64,000 nucleotides of DNA from Sulfurospirillum sp. UBA4058 (GTDB taxonomy: Bacteria; Campylobacterota; Campylobacteria; Campylobacterales; Sulfurospirillaceae). The stretch is taken from assembly GCA_002382085.1 (NCBI GenBank), contig DFZK01000009.1, forward strand, positions 1 through 64,000, written 5' to 3'. The translations under genes and the position numbers were made by a program. This document shows, one piece after another, positions 8,724 to 17,394 of this stretch. The first letter of the stretch is position 1. Each line of letters starts with the position of its first letter. The notes under the pieces were generated by a model that did not search any database, was not told the DNA's origin, and saw nothing but the letters and a program-made list of their open reading frames with translations.

Positions 8724-9171
8724 ATTTGTATTGGTCAATTTGGAAATCCCAGAAAAACTCGATCCATTCGGTTGCTTCTCTAGCGGCAAAATCGGGACGC
8801 AACAAAGCTTTTTCTTTGTAATAAATCGCCGCAACTTTAAAATCCACGTCCGGATAGCGTGCTCCCAACACCCGCTTAATCTCGATCATCGTCTCGCCGC
8901 TGTCGATAATGTCATCCACTAAAACGACGCGTTTGGCGCGTGAAAGATCGGGAATGTTGAAAATCCGAATCGTGTCGAGCTTTCGCGTCTCTTCGTAATG
9001 GATCGAATTGATCGCATACAAATCACGCATTTCCAAAGCTTCGGCTAAAAAATGTCCCAAGGTCATCCCGCCGCGTGCCACGGCTAAAATCACGTCCGGC
9101 GCGTAGGGTTTGATCTCTTTGGCGAGATGATTGACATCGACTTTGAACTCTTCATAACTGTAATAACGCAT
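8722..9171 (-). CDS. Purine phosphoribosyltransferase (xanthine-guanine/hypoxanthine type)
   Basis: A 149-residue type I phosphoribosyltransferase. The PRPP-binding signature VVLVDDIIDSGETM is at residues 82-95, and ARGGMTLG, the PPi-loop region, is near residue 32. It converts a purine base plus PRPP into the nucleotide. The family assignment is secure; whether the base is xanthine/guanine or hypoxanthine is not. Its start overlaps the stop of the NCS2 purine permease gene by one base (TAATG), and mqnE lies just upstream, so the three form a purine uptake and salvage unit. Confidence 0.85.
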   Translation of the reverse strand: MRYYSYEEFKVDVNHLAKEIKPYAPDVILAVARGGMTLGHFLAEALEMRDLYAINSIHYEETRKLDTIRIFNIPDLSRAKRVVLVDDIIDSGETMIEIKRVLGARYPDVDFKVAAIYYKEKALLRPDFAAREATEWIEFFWDFQIDQYK

Positions 9172-10463
9172 TAATGCCCCTCTTGTACGATAAATACGGT
9201 TAAACTCACCAAGGTTAAAAAGATAATACCGAAATTAATCTCTTTAAACTCTTTTTTGAGTAATTTAATAAAAACATACGCAATTAAACCAAACGCCAAT
9301 CCGTTCGTGATCGAAAACGTCAACGGCATCATGATGACGATCAAAAAGGTCGAAACCGCAATCGCCGTGTCTTTAAAATTGATATGCGACAATTCGCCGA
9401 ACATCAAAACGCCGACCATGACCAAAACGGGATAAATCGCATTTTCGGGAATCGCTTTAAAAAGCGGCATCATGAAAAGCGTCAAAATAAAACAAAGTCC
9501 CGTAACCACCGCCGTTAAACCGGTACGACCGCCCTCTTCTACGCCTGCGGCACTTTCGATAAACGCCGTCGTCGTCGAAACACCCACTACCGCACATGCC
9601 GTACTGGCGAGTGCATCGATTTCAAGCGTTTTTTGAAGCTCTTTTCCGTCGTCTTTAAAAAGTCCCGCACGAAAGCCGACTCCCGCAAGCGTACCTAAAG
9701 AGTCGAACAGATCGGTAATCAAAAAGGTAATAATCACGGGAAACAACGAAAGCGTCAACGCGCTTTTGATATCCAATTGCAAAGCGATAGGACTAACCGA
9801 AGCGGGGAGCGAGAAGAATTCGGTCGGATACGCGGCAATGCCTAATACCCATGCGATAATCGCCGTTGAGACGACCGCCAAAATAAACGCGCCTTTGAGT
9901 TTCCACGTATAAAACGCGATGACCAAAACCAATCCTACGACGCCTAAAAGCACGTTGGGATTTTTAAAATTGCCGACGCCTACAAGCACGGCAGGGTTGG
10001 CAACGACCATTCCCATACTTTTAAGCCCGATAAACGCGATAAAAGAGCCGATACCGGCACTAATGGCACGCCTTAAATCGTGCGGTACGCTTTTCATAAT
10101 CCAAACGCGTAAGGGCGTTAACGAAAGAACCAAAAATAAAACGCCGGAAAGAAATACGACGCCAAGAGCCGTTTGCCACGGTACTTTCATCCCTAAAACC
10201 AAACCGAACGTAAAATACGCGTTCAGCCCCATACCTACGCTCATCGCAATCGGCGTGTTCGCCCAGAGTCCGTTGAGAATACTCGAGAAGATCGTAATCA
10301 ATGCCGTCGCGGTAATCAGAGCTTCCATAGGCATACCCGTTTTGCTCATAATAATCGCGTTGACCGGCACGATGTACATCATCGTTAAAAAGGTCGTAAA
10401 ACCCGCCGTTACTTCGGTTTTAACCGTCGTACCGTTTTTTTCAAGTTTGAAAAAGTCGCTCAA
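9171..10463 (-). CDS. NCS2-family purine permease (AzgA/PbuG type)
   Basis: A 430-residue membrane protein with about 13-14 hydrophobic segments. It has the N-terminal EVTAGFTTFLTMMYI block and the later GVSTTTAFIESAAGVEEGGRTGLTA block (in part the substrate-site loop), both typical of the AzgA/GhxP/PbuG branch, which imports adenine, guanine or hypoxanthine with protons. The gene lies between mqnE (15-base gap) and a purine phosphoribosyltransferase (one-base overlap), which supports a purine substrate. The exact base is not determined. Confidence 0.9.
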   Translation of the reverse strand: MSDFFKLEKNGTTVKTEVTAGFTTFLTMMYIVPVNAIIMSKTGMPMEALITATALITIFSSILNGLWANTPIAMSVGMGLNAYFTFGLVLGMKVPWQTALGVVFLSGVLFLVLSLTPLRVWIMKSVPHDLRRAISAGIGSFIAFIGLKSMGMVVANPAVLVGVGNFKNPNVLLGVVGLVLVIAFYTWKLKGAFILAVVSTAIIAWVLGIAAYPTEFFSLPASVSPIALQLDIKSALTLSLFPVIITFLITDLFDSLGTLAGVGFRAGLFKDDGKELQKTLEIDALASTACAVVGVSTTTAFIESAAGVEEGGRTGLTAVVTGLCFILTLFMMPLFKAIPENAIYPVLVMVGVLMFGELSHINFKDTAIAVSTFLIVIMMPLTFSITNGLAFGLIAYVFIKLLKKEFKEINFGIIFLTLVSLTVFIVQEGH

Positions 10464-10478
10464 AGTTAATCCTTTGAA

Positions 10479-11552
10479 TTAAGATAGTGTGTGATGTTTG
10501 AGTTCGTGATAGAGACTGTCACGCTCGATTGCTTGAAAACCGCTCGTGTGAATCAGCTCCAAAATCGTTTGCAAACCGAGTCCGTGAGCACTTTTCGCTC
10601 CTGCGGCACTTTGAATCGACTCGACTTCGATCGTACCGTCCAAGTCGTCTGCGCCGTACTCCATCGCGACAAGTGCCAAATTAATCGTCGAAGTTGCCCA
10701 ATACGCTTTGACGTGAGCGATATTGTCAAGCATCAAACGGCTGATCGCAAAGGTTTTTAAAATTTCGGTGGAGCTTAAAAAATCGTCTACATGTAAGTAA
10801 TTGTTGTCGCGTTGATAGACTAAAGGAATAAAAGCGTTAAAGCCGTGCGTTTTGTCTTGAAGGTCTCTGAGGCGAAGCATATGATCGATGCGATGTTCGC
10901 GTTTTTCGACGTGCCCGAACAGCATCGTCGCATTGGATTCTTTGCCTCTTTTGTGCCAAAGTTCATGAATTTCGAGCCACTGTTGCGAGCTGACTTTGCC
11001 TTTGCAGATGTACTCGCGAACCTGCTCGTCAAAAATTTCCGCACCGCCTCCTGGCATCGAGTCTACACCGTGTTCGATCATTTTATCAATGATTTGTTCG
11101 TAACTCAAACCGTATTCGTTTGCTAAAAAATTGATCTCCGCCGCGGTTAACGCTTTGACATGTAAAGAGGGAAACTTCGCTTTGATTTTGGAAAAAACTT
11201 CCAAATACCACTCAAGCCCCGTATGCGGATTGTGTGCGGAAACGATATGCACTTCGGTAATATGTTTTTCGTTCAACGAATGTTCAACGGCCTGTAAAAT
11301 CTCGTCATGGCTCATCGTATAAGGATTGGGATTTTTGCGGTGCGCGCTAAAGGCGCAAAATTTACAGACGTCTTTGCAGATATTGGTGGGATTGATATGG
11401 CGATTGACGTTAAAAAAAACTTTATCGCCGTGTAGCGCACGACGTTTGCGGTTCGCATATTTGCCGAGCGTAAACAGGTCTAAATCGTACAACGCAATGC
11501 CGTCTTCAAAGCTGAGACGTTCATCGTTTTCTAATTTCTCGATCAGTGTCAT
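10479..11552 (-). CDS. mqnE: Aminofutalosine synthase (radical SAM), menaquinone synthesis
   Basis: A 357-residue radical SAM enzyme of the futalosine menaquinone pathway, joining the chorismate-derived MqnA product with S-adenosylmethionine to give aminofutalosine. The [4Fe-4S] cysteines are in CKDVCKFC (Cys59, 63, 66). The blocks HIVSAHNPHTGLEWYL, MPGGGAEIF and FNAFIPLVYQ fit MqnE better than its relative MqnC. Later steps release adenine or hypoxanthine, matching the purine permease and phosphoribosyltransferase genes that follow. The start is ATG at 11552. Confidence 0.92.
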   Translation of the reverse strand: MTLIEKLENDERLSFEDGIALYDLDLFTLGKYANRKRRALHGDKVFFNVNRHINPTNICKDVCKFCAFSAHRKNPNPYTMSHDEILQAVEHSLNEKHITEVHIVSAHNPHTGLEWYLEVFSKIKAKFPSLHVKALTAAEINFLANEYGLSYEQIIDKMIEHGVDSMPGGGAEIFDEQVREYICKGKVSSQQWLEIHELWHKRGKESNATMLFGHVEKREHRIDHMLRLRDLQDKTHGFNAFIPLVYQRDNNYLHVDDFLSSTEILKTFAISRLMLDNIAHVKAYWATSTINLALVAMEYGADDLDGTIEVESIQSAAGAKSAHGLGLQTILELIHTSGFQAIERDSLYHELKHHTLS

Positions 11553-11636
11553 GGAATTCTTTCAGAAAGAAATAAAGAGAGATTTTAACCACTTTTTTTA
11601 TAAAGAGAGGTTAAACGATTTTCCGTTAAAAAATGC

Positions 11637-11642
11637 TATAAT
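11637..11642 (+). promoter_or_regulatory. -10 box upstream of the antitoxin-like gene
   Basis: A perfect TATAAT preceded by TGC (extended -10 style), about 31 bases upstream of the GTG start at 11673. Campylobacterota vegetative promoters depend mainly on this element, and no -35 box is evident. An AAAGGA ribosome site follows at about 11661-11666. Confidence 0.6.
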
Positions 11643-11672
11643 TTTTTGAGAAGCCCTTACAAAGGATTTACC

Positions 11673-11909
11673 GTGCAAACCATTCAAATAGAAGTCCAAG
11701 ATCAATACTTAGAAACCTTTTTGACCCTTATTTCTAACCTAAAAGAAGGCATGATTCAAAATATTCAAGTTGATGAAGAAGCCCTTTTTGAAGCCAATAA
11801 ATCTCATTTCCAACATCTACTCAAAGAGATCGAAAACAACACCGTTTCACTTTTATCGCATGATGACGTATGGGAGAGCATCCATCAACACACCAAGGCG
11901 CACTCTTGA
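11673..11909 (+). CDS. RelB/StbD-like antitoxin (orphan)
   Basis: A small 78-residue acidic protein starting at GTG 11673 with AAAGGA seven bases upstream; an in-frame ATG at 11646 has no ribosome site. The N terminus QTIQIEVQDQYLETFLTLI looks like the short beta strand and helix of RelB-type DNA-binding antitoxins, and the C-terminal half is helical (EANKSHFQHLLKEIE, HDDVWESIHQHTK). The stop overlaps the start of a RelE/ParE-like reading frame that breaks after 20 codons, the arrangement of a TA operon that lost its toxin. Assignment is by architecture and similarity of type, not by a search. Confidence 0.6.
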   Translation: MQTIQIEVQDQYLETFLTLISNLKEGMIQNIQVDEEALFEANKSHFQHLLKEIENNTVSLLSHDDVWESIHQHTKAHS

Positions 11910-11968
11910 AAATTCTCTATCATGAGAATTTCACTACAGAATTAATAACCATTTGGTCATTAAAGTAG
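11906..11968 (+). pseudogene. Remnant of a RelE/ParE-family toxin gene (5' end only)
   Basis: A TTG start overlapping the antitoxin stop (CTTGA) opens a frame reading MKILYHENFTTELITIWSL then K and TAG. The K-I-L-Y-x-E/x-N-F opening followed by an amphipathic helix is the usual beginning of RelE/ParE toxins of ~90 residues. Only 20 codons remain. The frame ends about where the AT-rich nuclease gene region begins on the other strand, so the 3' part of the toxin was probably deleted or displaced by that insertion. Confidence 0.5.
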
Positions 11969-11985
11969 CCTCGTCCCCTTTACGT

Positions 11986-13224
11986 CTATATGATTTGATT
12001 AATTTTTTCCAGCTTTATCATTATTTCATCTGCAACACTTGCAACAAATTGCTTTAGCTTCGTATTATCAAATAGTTCATACGATGGATTAGTAACATTT
12101 TTACCATAAAAATTAATGTTGATTGAGGAGTCTCCATATCGACTTTCTTTATCTTTTCTATTCGTGCCAATAGCGTGTCCTATTTTATCAATTAAATTTT
12201 TTGGGCTTTGTAAATAATAGATTAGACCTGACGTATTTAATTGGAGGATGTAAACTATGATCTTCTCATTATTAAAAGTCTTTTCACATACTAATCCAAT
12301 TTCTTCATCTCTTGATGCTCTTGCTTGCGCAATTTTTGAGGCGCATTCTTTTTCATCTTCAATAAAAATATCATTATCAAACATAAGATCATACCCACGG
12401 ATTTCCCAACCAAGTTTTTCACTTTGTTCTTCTAATACATTCCATAATTCATACCAAAACTTAGCTTCTTTAAGAGCCCACACATATCCAAGATTTTGAG
12501 CCATTTCTGTTGCGGCTTGTGCTATTTTTGGATTATTAATAAGTTCAACAACTTCCATTGTTATTTCCTTTGATGTCTGTCCTGTCATTTTTCGAATCAA
12601 GTTTGCATATTGAAGCAGCGTTTCCCTGATACTAGGTAAAAGAGAACTTTTTTCAATACATGTTTCTATCCATTCCAAAATATGATAGGAAAAAGATATT
12701 TTTGTGTAGGCTATCGTTTCTTTTTTATCATTGATTGTACTAGCGTCACTTGCGGCTTTGCCATCTAACGTAAGATAATAAAGTTCTGTTTTTAACCCTT
12801 GATGGTCTGCATATCTTTTATAATCGACTAATTGCTGAAATTGATCGCCTGCATCGATTTTCATTTCTATAACACAAAAATACTTTTCATTTTTGATCGT
12901 CAAATCAATACGACGTCCGTCATGGGTCATTTCTTCTCTACCGACTGTAGCAGAGCTCAAATCAAAATCGTTAATTCCCAATACATGTTTCATAAATATA
13001 TCAAGATATTTCTTGCCTTGAGAATGCAATCCATCAGGATTGATCAGTTCGTAAATGAAAGCTGAGTGAGTTTCGACTTCTAGTCGCTCCATCTTCAAAA
13101 CAGAAAAGATATTAAACGTTTCGCCTTTAAGTTCTTGTAGTTTTTCAATCGTTTCAATTTTTCCATAAAGAGCGATTAATACCTCTTTCATCTGTTGCCA
13201 ATAAGGTAAATTTTCTGTTGTCAT
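11986..13224 (-). CDS. PD-(D/E)XK nuclease superfamily protein (PDDEXK_4-like)
   Basis: A 412-residue protein. Around residues 100-135 it has GRRIDLTI, then VIEMKIDAGDQFQQLVDYKRY. The D followed by I-E-x-K and the downstream Q/Y helix are the core of the PD-(D/E)XK nuclease fold, in the arrangement of the PDDEXK_4 family. These are often found in accessory DNA, and some act in phage defence, but no restriction or methylation partner is beside it. The gene is visibly richer in A+T than its neighbours and uses AGA/ATA codons, which suggests transfer. It is flanked by a broken toxin gene on one side and trpB on the other. A specific function is not claimed. Confidence 0.75.
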   Translation of the reverse strand: MTTENLPYWQQMKEVLIALYGKIETIEKLQELKGETFNIFSVLKMERLEVETHSAFIYELINPDGLHSQGKKYLDIFMKHVLGINDFDLSSATVGREEMTHDGRRIDLTIKNEKYFCVIEMKIDAGDQFQQLVDYKRYADHQGLKTELYYLTLDGKAASDASTINDKKETIAYTKISFSYHILEWIETCIEKSSLLPSIRETLLQYANLIRKMTGQTSKEITMEVVELINNPKIAQAATEMAQNLGYVWALKEAKFWYELWNVLEEQSEKLGWEIRGYDLMFDNDIFIEDEKECASKIAQARASRDEEIGLVCEKTFNNEKIIVYILQLNTSGLIYYLQSPKNLIDKIGHAIGTNRKDKESRYGDSSININFYGKNVTNPSYELFDNTKLKQFVASVADEIMIKLEKINQII

Positions 13225-13275
13225 ATATCATTTCCCTTGACAAATATATAGAATGAATCTCTAAATTTTTTTTAT

Positions 13276-13304
13276 AAAGCAGAGGTTTTGAAAATCTCTG
13301 CTTT
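13276..13304. terminator. Stem-loop between trpB and the nuclease gene
   Basis: AAAGCAGAG (13276-13284) pairs perfectly with CTCTGCTTT (13296-13304) around an 11-base loop. It lies just after the trpB stop on the minus strand. The U-rich tail is on the plus strand (TTTCTTTCTTT), so it is a better terminator for plus-strand transcripts. For trpB it would be a hairpin without a U-run. Confidence 0.5.
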
Positions 13305-13310
13305 CTTTCT

Positions 13311-14519
13311 TTACATGTAATCTTCAGGCTTATAATTCTCTACCACAAAATCAATATCTTTATCGCCACGTCCACTGAGATTCACCAAGATAGACTCATA
13401 CGGTTTTTCACGGGCGAGTTTCATCGCAAATGCGATCGCATGGGCACTCTCAAGTGCTGGAATAATGCCCTCGTAATGGCTAAGATCGTAAAACGCTTGA
13501 ATCGTCTCGGCATCATTAGCGATGCCCACTTTGGTGCGTGAAATGGAATTAAGATACGCATGTTCCGGTCCGACGGAGGGATAATCCAACCCACTGGCGA
13601 TCGAGTAAACCTCCGCAGGCTCTCCGGCATCGTTTTTAAGCATGATGGAATTAAAACCGTGCAATACGCCCTCGCTTCCGTAGGTCAAACTTGCCGCATG
13701 TTCGCCCAGTTTCGTGCCTTTGCCGCCGGGTTCAACGCCGTACATCTCACACGGATCGTCGATAAATGCGGAGAAAAGCCCCATCGCGTTACTGCCGCCG
13801 CCCACGCACGCCACGAGATTGTCGGGAAGGTTGCCCGTCATCTCCAAAAACTGCTCTCTTGCTTCGATACCGACGACGCTTTGAAAGTCTCTGACCATTT
13901 TGGGAAACGGATGAGGGCCTACGACCGAACCGATACAGTAGATGCTATTTTCAGGGTCTTTAAGATACGCCACAAATGCCGAATCAACCGCTTCTTTGAG
14001 CGTTCGCGCCCCAAAAGAGACGGGAACGACTTTCGCACCGAGTACGCGCATACGAACGACATTCGGGTGCTCTTTGGCGATATCCACTTCGCCCATGTGA
14101 ATTTCACACTCCAAACCGAAATACGCCGCCGCCGTCGCCAACGCCACGCCGTGCTGACCCGCTCCCGTTTCGGCGATGAGCTTTTTCTTGCCCAAATATT
14201 TGGCAAGCAAGGCTTCACCCATACAGTGGTTGAGTTTGTGCGCACCCGTGTGATTCAGATCTTCGCGCTTCAAATAAATGCGCGCTCCTCCGACGTATTC
14301 GCTTAAGCGTTTGGCATAATACACGGGCGTCGGACGACCTTGATAGTGTTTGCGAATATCGCGCAGCTCACGAATAAAATCGTGAGAGTTCCCGATGGTT
14401 AGGTACGCTTGTTCGATCTTTTTAAATGGTTCTTCCAATTCGGGCGGCAAAAAAGCACCGCCGAATTTTCCAAAATAGCCCTCGGCATCGGGAAAGGCGT
14501 TAATATAAGGCTTTTGCAT
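13311..14519 (-). CDS. trpB: Tryptophan synthase beta chain
   Basis: A 402-residue TrpB, the PLP enzyme that joins indole and serine to give tryptophan. The PLP lysine is in HTGAHKLNH (Lys95) and the phosphate-binding loop is CVGGGSNAMG. GQHGVALATAAAYFG and GRGDKD (near the C terminus) are also typical. I start at ATG 14519 because AAAGGAAAA precedes it; an in-frame extension to 14588 is unlike TrpB. No trpA is adjacent, so the trp genes are split in this genome. The stop codon is part of a TTACATGTAA palindrome, and another lies 11 bases upstream of the start codon, overlapping the ribosome-binding region. Confidence 0.96.
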   Translation of the reverse strand: MQKPYINAFPDAEGYFGKFGGAFLPPELEEPFKKIEQAYLTIGNSHDFIRELRDIRKHYQGRPTPVYYAKRLSEYVGGARIYLKREDLNHTGAHKLNHCMGEALLAKYLGKKKLIAETGAGQHGVALATAAAYFGLECEIHMGEVDIAKEHPNVVRMRVLGAKVVPVSFGARTLKEAVDSAFVAYLKDPENSIYCIGSVVGPHPFPKMVRDFQSVVGIEAREQFLEMTGNLPDNLVACVGGGSNAMGLFSAFIDDPCEMYGVEPGGKGTKLGEHAASLTYGSEGVLHGFNSIMLKNDAGEPAEVYSIASGLDYPSVGPEHAYLNSISRTKVGIANDAETIQAFYDLSHYEGIIPALESAHAIAFAMKLAREKPYESILVNLSGRGDKDIDFVVENYKPEDYM

Positions 14520-14607
14520 ACGTTTTCCTTTTACATGTAACGTGAATAAAGTTTGTTTGAGAGCATTATATCGCACTTTTAAGCGCATGAACGAGGGGAA
14601 AAAGAGG

Positions 14608-14683
14608 TGGTGGTCCGTGTAGGCTTCGAACCTACGACCCCATCATTAAGAGTGATATGCTCTACCAACTGAGCTAACGGACC
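14608..14683 (-). tRNA. tRNA-Lys (anticodon CTT)
   Basis: On the minus strand a full cloverleaf of 76 bases including an encoded CCA. The acceptor stem GGTCCGT pairs with ACGGACC; the D-arm has AGCTCAGTTGGTAGAGC; the anticodon stem TATCA/TGATG has loop CTCTTAA, giving CTT; and the T-arm has GGTTCGAAGCC. The CTT anticodon reads AAG. Confidence 0.95.
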
Positions 14684-14849
14684 GCACTTGATTTGCGTTT
14701 TGAAATGCTACTCCTTTCTTGTTAAAATAAATATTAACCCCCTATTTCGAGTCTTTCGAAAATTTTTTGTCACGATTTTATTACGTTTTGGTTACAAACA
14801 AGCTCTTTTAATGTATCATATGTAACTTCAAACGAGAGCAGGAAGTAGG

Positions 14850-17375
14850 ATGGACATCGAAGAAATTATAGAAGATTTAATCGAAAAAAATGCGGACGAC
14901 TTTGAGATTTCAAAACTCATCAAAGAGCATATTAAACACTATTTAGGCTCTTTAAACGAAATTTTTACCGAAAATCAAGGCAAAGATTTTTTAGTCAAAC
15001 ATACCAAAACCATCGATCATTTCATTACGATCATTTACAAATACACGCTTCGCAAATATTTTGGCTACTACATGCCTTTCGCAAACGCCGTACCGATCGT
15101 GCTGGTCGCAATGGGCAGTTACGGAAGGGAAGAGTTGTGCGTCTATTCGGACATCGATTTGATGGTCGTTTATAAAGCGGTTCCGGGGTACAACGTCGAG
15201 CCGATTATTCAGTCGATGCTTTACTTAGCGTGGGATGCGGGAATGAAACTGGGGCATCGCACGCATAAACTCGAAGAGATCGTCAATGCGAGCAATCAAG
15301 ACTTAACCATTAAAACCGCCATGCTCGAATCGCGTTTTTTGTGCGGCTCAAAACTGCTTTGGATGGAAACCGAACGCGAATTACTAAAGATTCAACGCTG
15401 GCAAAAAAAAGAGGTCATTCAAAGCATCATTCAAGCATGTGAAGAGCGACGCACCAAAAATCCGATGAGTATGGAACCCAACATCAAAGAAGGCGTAGGC
15501 GGACTCCGAGATGCCAATACGCTCTCGTGGATCTGTAAAATCCTCTTCGGAAGCATCCGTTTACGCGATCGCGTCCCCGAAATCATCGATGAAGAAGAGT
15601 ACAAAGAGTTTCGAAGCTCTTTAGAGTTTCTCTACCGCGTCCGCTCCGCTTTACACCTGAGTGCCCGAAAAAAACAAGACGTCTTGATCCTCGAGTATAT
15701 TCCCGACGTCGCCGCAAAATTAGGATTTGAAAACAAAATCCTGAAAAATGCGCAGATGCAACTGGCTTCTAAAACCTTTGCTTGCATGCATACGATCGAT
15801 ATTACGTTCCAAATCTTCACGCGTAAACTCACCGCAACGCTTCTTGCAAAGCCTTCGCGTTTAAGCGTCTTCAAACAAGGACGTATCGCGCAGGGTTTGT
15901 ACCTTGTCGACCATTGCGTGTATGCATCGCTCAAAAAACCGATCCCGACGCTCGGAGCGGTGCTGGAGCAACTGCAACAATTCGACGATCGCGACGTGAC
16001 GTTTGATATTAGCTACATTCATTACATCCGACAAGCGCGTTTTGCCGTCCATAACTCTAAAAAAATATATAAACAGTTTTACGCACTTTTATTCCAGTCC
16101 AATCTGTATGCGCTTTTTAACGTTCTCTACGAAGCTTCCTTGCTTCAACAGTTGATCAAACCGTTTAAGCATATCCAAAACCTTGCACAATTTGACGGAT
16201 ACCACAAGCTTCCGGCGGATATTCACTCCTTGCATACGCTCTACCATCTCGAACATATCAAAGATCCGTTTATTCAGTCGCTCTTCGATGATTTATGCCC
16301 CGAAGGTAAAGCCTTAATACGCTTGGTCGCTTTTTTACACGACATCGGCAAAGGGCGCAAAAACGACCACAGCGAATTGGGTGCAAAGATTTTCCGCATT
16401 TACGTCTCAAAGCTCTCTTTTTCCGAAGAAGCGATTGAAACGGGCGCAACGTTGATTCGCTACCATACGCTGATGAGCAATACCGCCAGTCGCGAAGATA
16501 TTTACAGCGAAAAAGTCGTTTTGGCATTTATCTCCAAACTCCAAACGCCGCAAGTTCTCAAAATGCTCTACATTTTAACGTATGCCGATATGAACGCCGT
16601 TAACGACAATATTTACACCGGTTTTATCGGTAAACTTTTACGTGAATTTTACAATGCATCGATGGAAATGTTTGATAAAGAAGAGCTCATCGACGAAACG
16701 ACCAAACGCCTTCGCAAAGAAAACAGTCTGAAAAAAAGTCCCGAGTTTTTAGAGCTTCCCAAAACCTTGCAGAAAAAAACGCTCTCGGTGCCTTCCAATT
16801 TTTTCTTTTTAAAGCTCAAGCCCCAAGCCATCGTCAAAACCGTCAAAGAGGCCGAAGATACGCCGCTTAATTCATACCGTTACGTGATTAAAAATGACGA
16901 TCATCTCAGCATCAACGTGATTCGAGGTATTAGCTTTAACATCGGCTATCTTTTGGGGAAACTTTCCTACCTCGATTTGGTGCAAATGGATATTTACAAA
17001 CTCTTCGACGGCAAAAAATATTTTCAACTCGACTTTAACGAAAAAGTCGATGAAAGCGATATTCCACTGATTGAAGAGTTGATTGAAAATTCGTTTGATA
17101 TGCATAAAAAAGCCGTCCTAAAAAAGCCGATTATTTTAAAAGATGAAATCGACCTCAACTGCGATCATTCCAAATCGTACGCACTCATGCACGTCAATGC
17201 GAAGAACCAACGAGGCTTGATGGCATACATGATGAGTATGTTCGACGAATACGGTATCGACATTGCAATGGCAAAAATACAAACGATCAAGAATAAGACG
17301 CGAAACTTGATCTTAATTGAAAAGACAGTCCCTTTATGTGACAATAAAGAGAAAATTCTCAACATTTTTCTCTAG
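14850..17375 (+). CDS. glnD: [Protein-PII] uridylyltransferase / uridylyl-removing enzyme
   Basis: An 841-residue GlnD-type protein, the nitrogen sensor that uridylylates PII when glutamine is low and reverses it when glutamine is high. The nucleotidyltransferase motif GSYGREELCVYSDIDLMV is near residue 90 (GS...DID). The HD motif FLHDIGKGRKNDHSELG, near residue 496, performs the removal. The C-terminal region from about residue 770 looks like an ACT ligand-binding domain (ALMHVNAKNQRGLMAYMMSMF). A GGAAG ribosome site precedes the ATG. glmS follows after 19 bases, linking a nitrogen sensor to a glutamine-consuming enzyme. Confidence 0.9.
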   Translation: MDIEEIIEDLIEKNADDFEISKLIKEHIKHYLGSLNEIFTENQGKDFLVKHTKTIDHFITIIYKYTLRKYFGYYMPFANAVPIVLVAMGSYGREELCVYSDIDLMVVYKAVPGYNVEPIIQSMLYLAWDAGMKLGHRTHKLEEIVNASNQDLTIKTAMLESRFLCGSKLLWMETERELLKIQRWQKKEVIQSIIQACEERRTKNPMSMEPNIKEGVGGLRDANTLSWICKILFGSIRLRDRVPEIIDEEEYKEFRSSLEFLYRVRSALHLSARKKQDVLILEYIPDVAAKLGFENKILKNAQMQLASKTFACMHTIDITFQIFTRKLTATLLAKPSRLSVFKQGRIAQGLYLVDHCVYASLKKPIPTLGAVLEQLQQFDDRDVTFDISYIHYIRQARFAVHNSKKIYKQFYALLFQSNLYALFNVLYEASLLQQLIKPFKHIQNLAQFDGYHKLPADIHSLHTLYHLEHIKDPFIQSLFDDLCPEGKALIRLVAFLHDIGKGRKNDHSELGAKIFRIYVSKLSFSEEAIETGATLIRYHTLMSNTASREDIYSEKVVLAFISKLQTPQVLKMLYILTYADMNAVNDNIYTGFIGKLLREFYNASMEMFDKEELIDETTKRLRKENSLKKSPEFLELPKTLQKKTLSVPSNFFFLKLKPQAIVKTVKEAEDTPLNSYRYVIKNDDHLSINVIRGISFNIGYLLGKLSYLDLVQMDIYKLFDGKKYFQLDFNEKVDESDIPLIEELIENSFDMHKKAVLKKPIILKDEIDLNCDHSKSYALMHVNAKNQRGLMAYMMSMFDEYGIDIAMAKIQTIKNKTRNLILIEKTVPLCDNKEKILNIFL

Positions 17376-17394
17376 AAAAGAAAGGTAAAACGGT

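Noticed and set aside
13560..14306. A 248-codon open frame opposite trpB
   Set aside because: It is antisense to a certain gene, has no ribosome site and no recognisable domain, and its Arg/His/Phe-rich composition follows from trpB codons.
17376..17394. glmS ribozyme or riboswitch
   Set aside because: The 19-base gap between glnD and glmS is too short to hold one.
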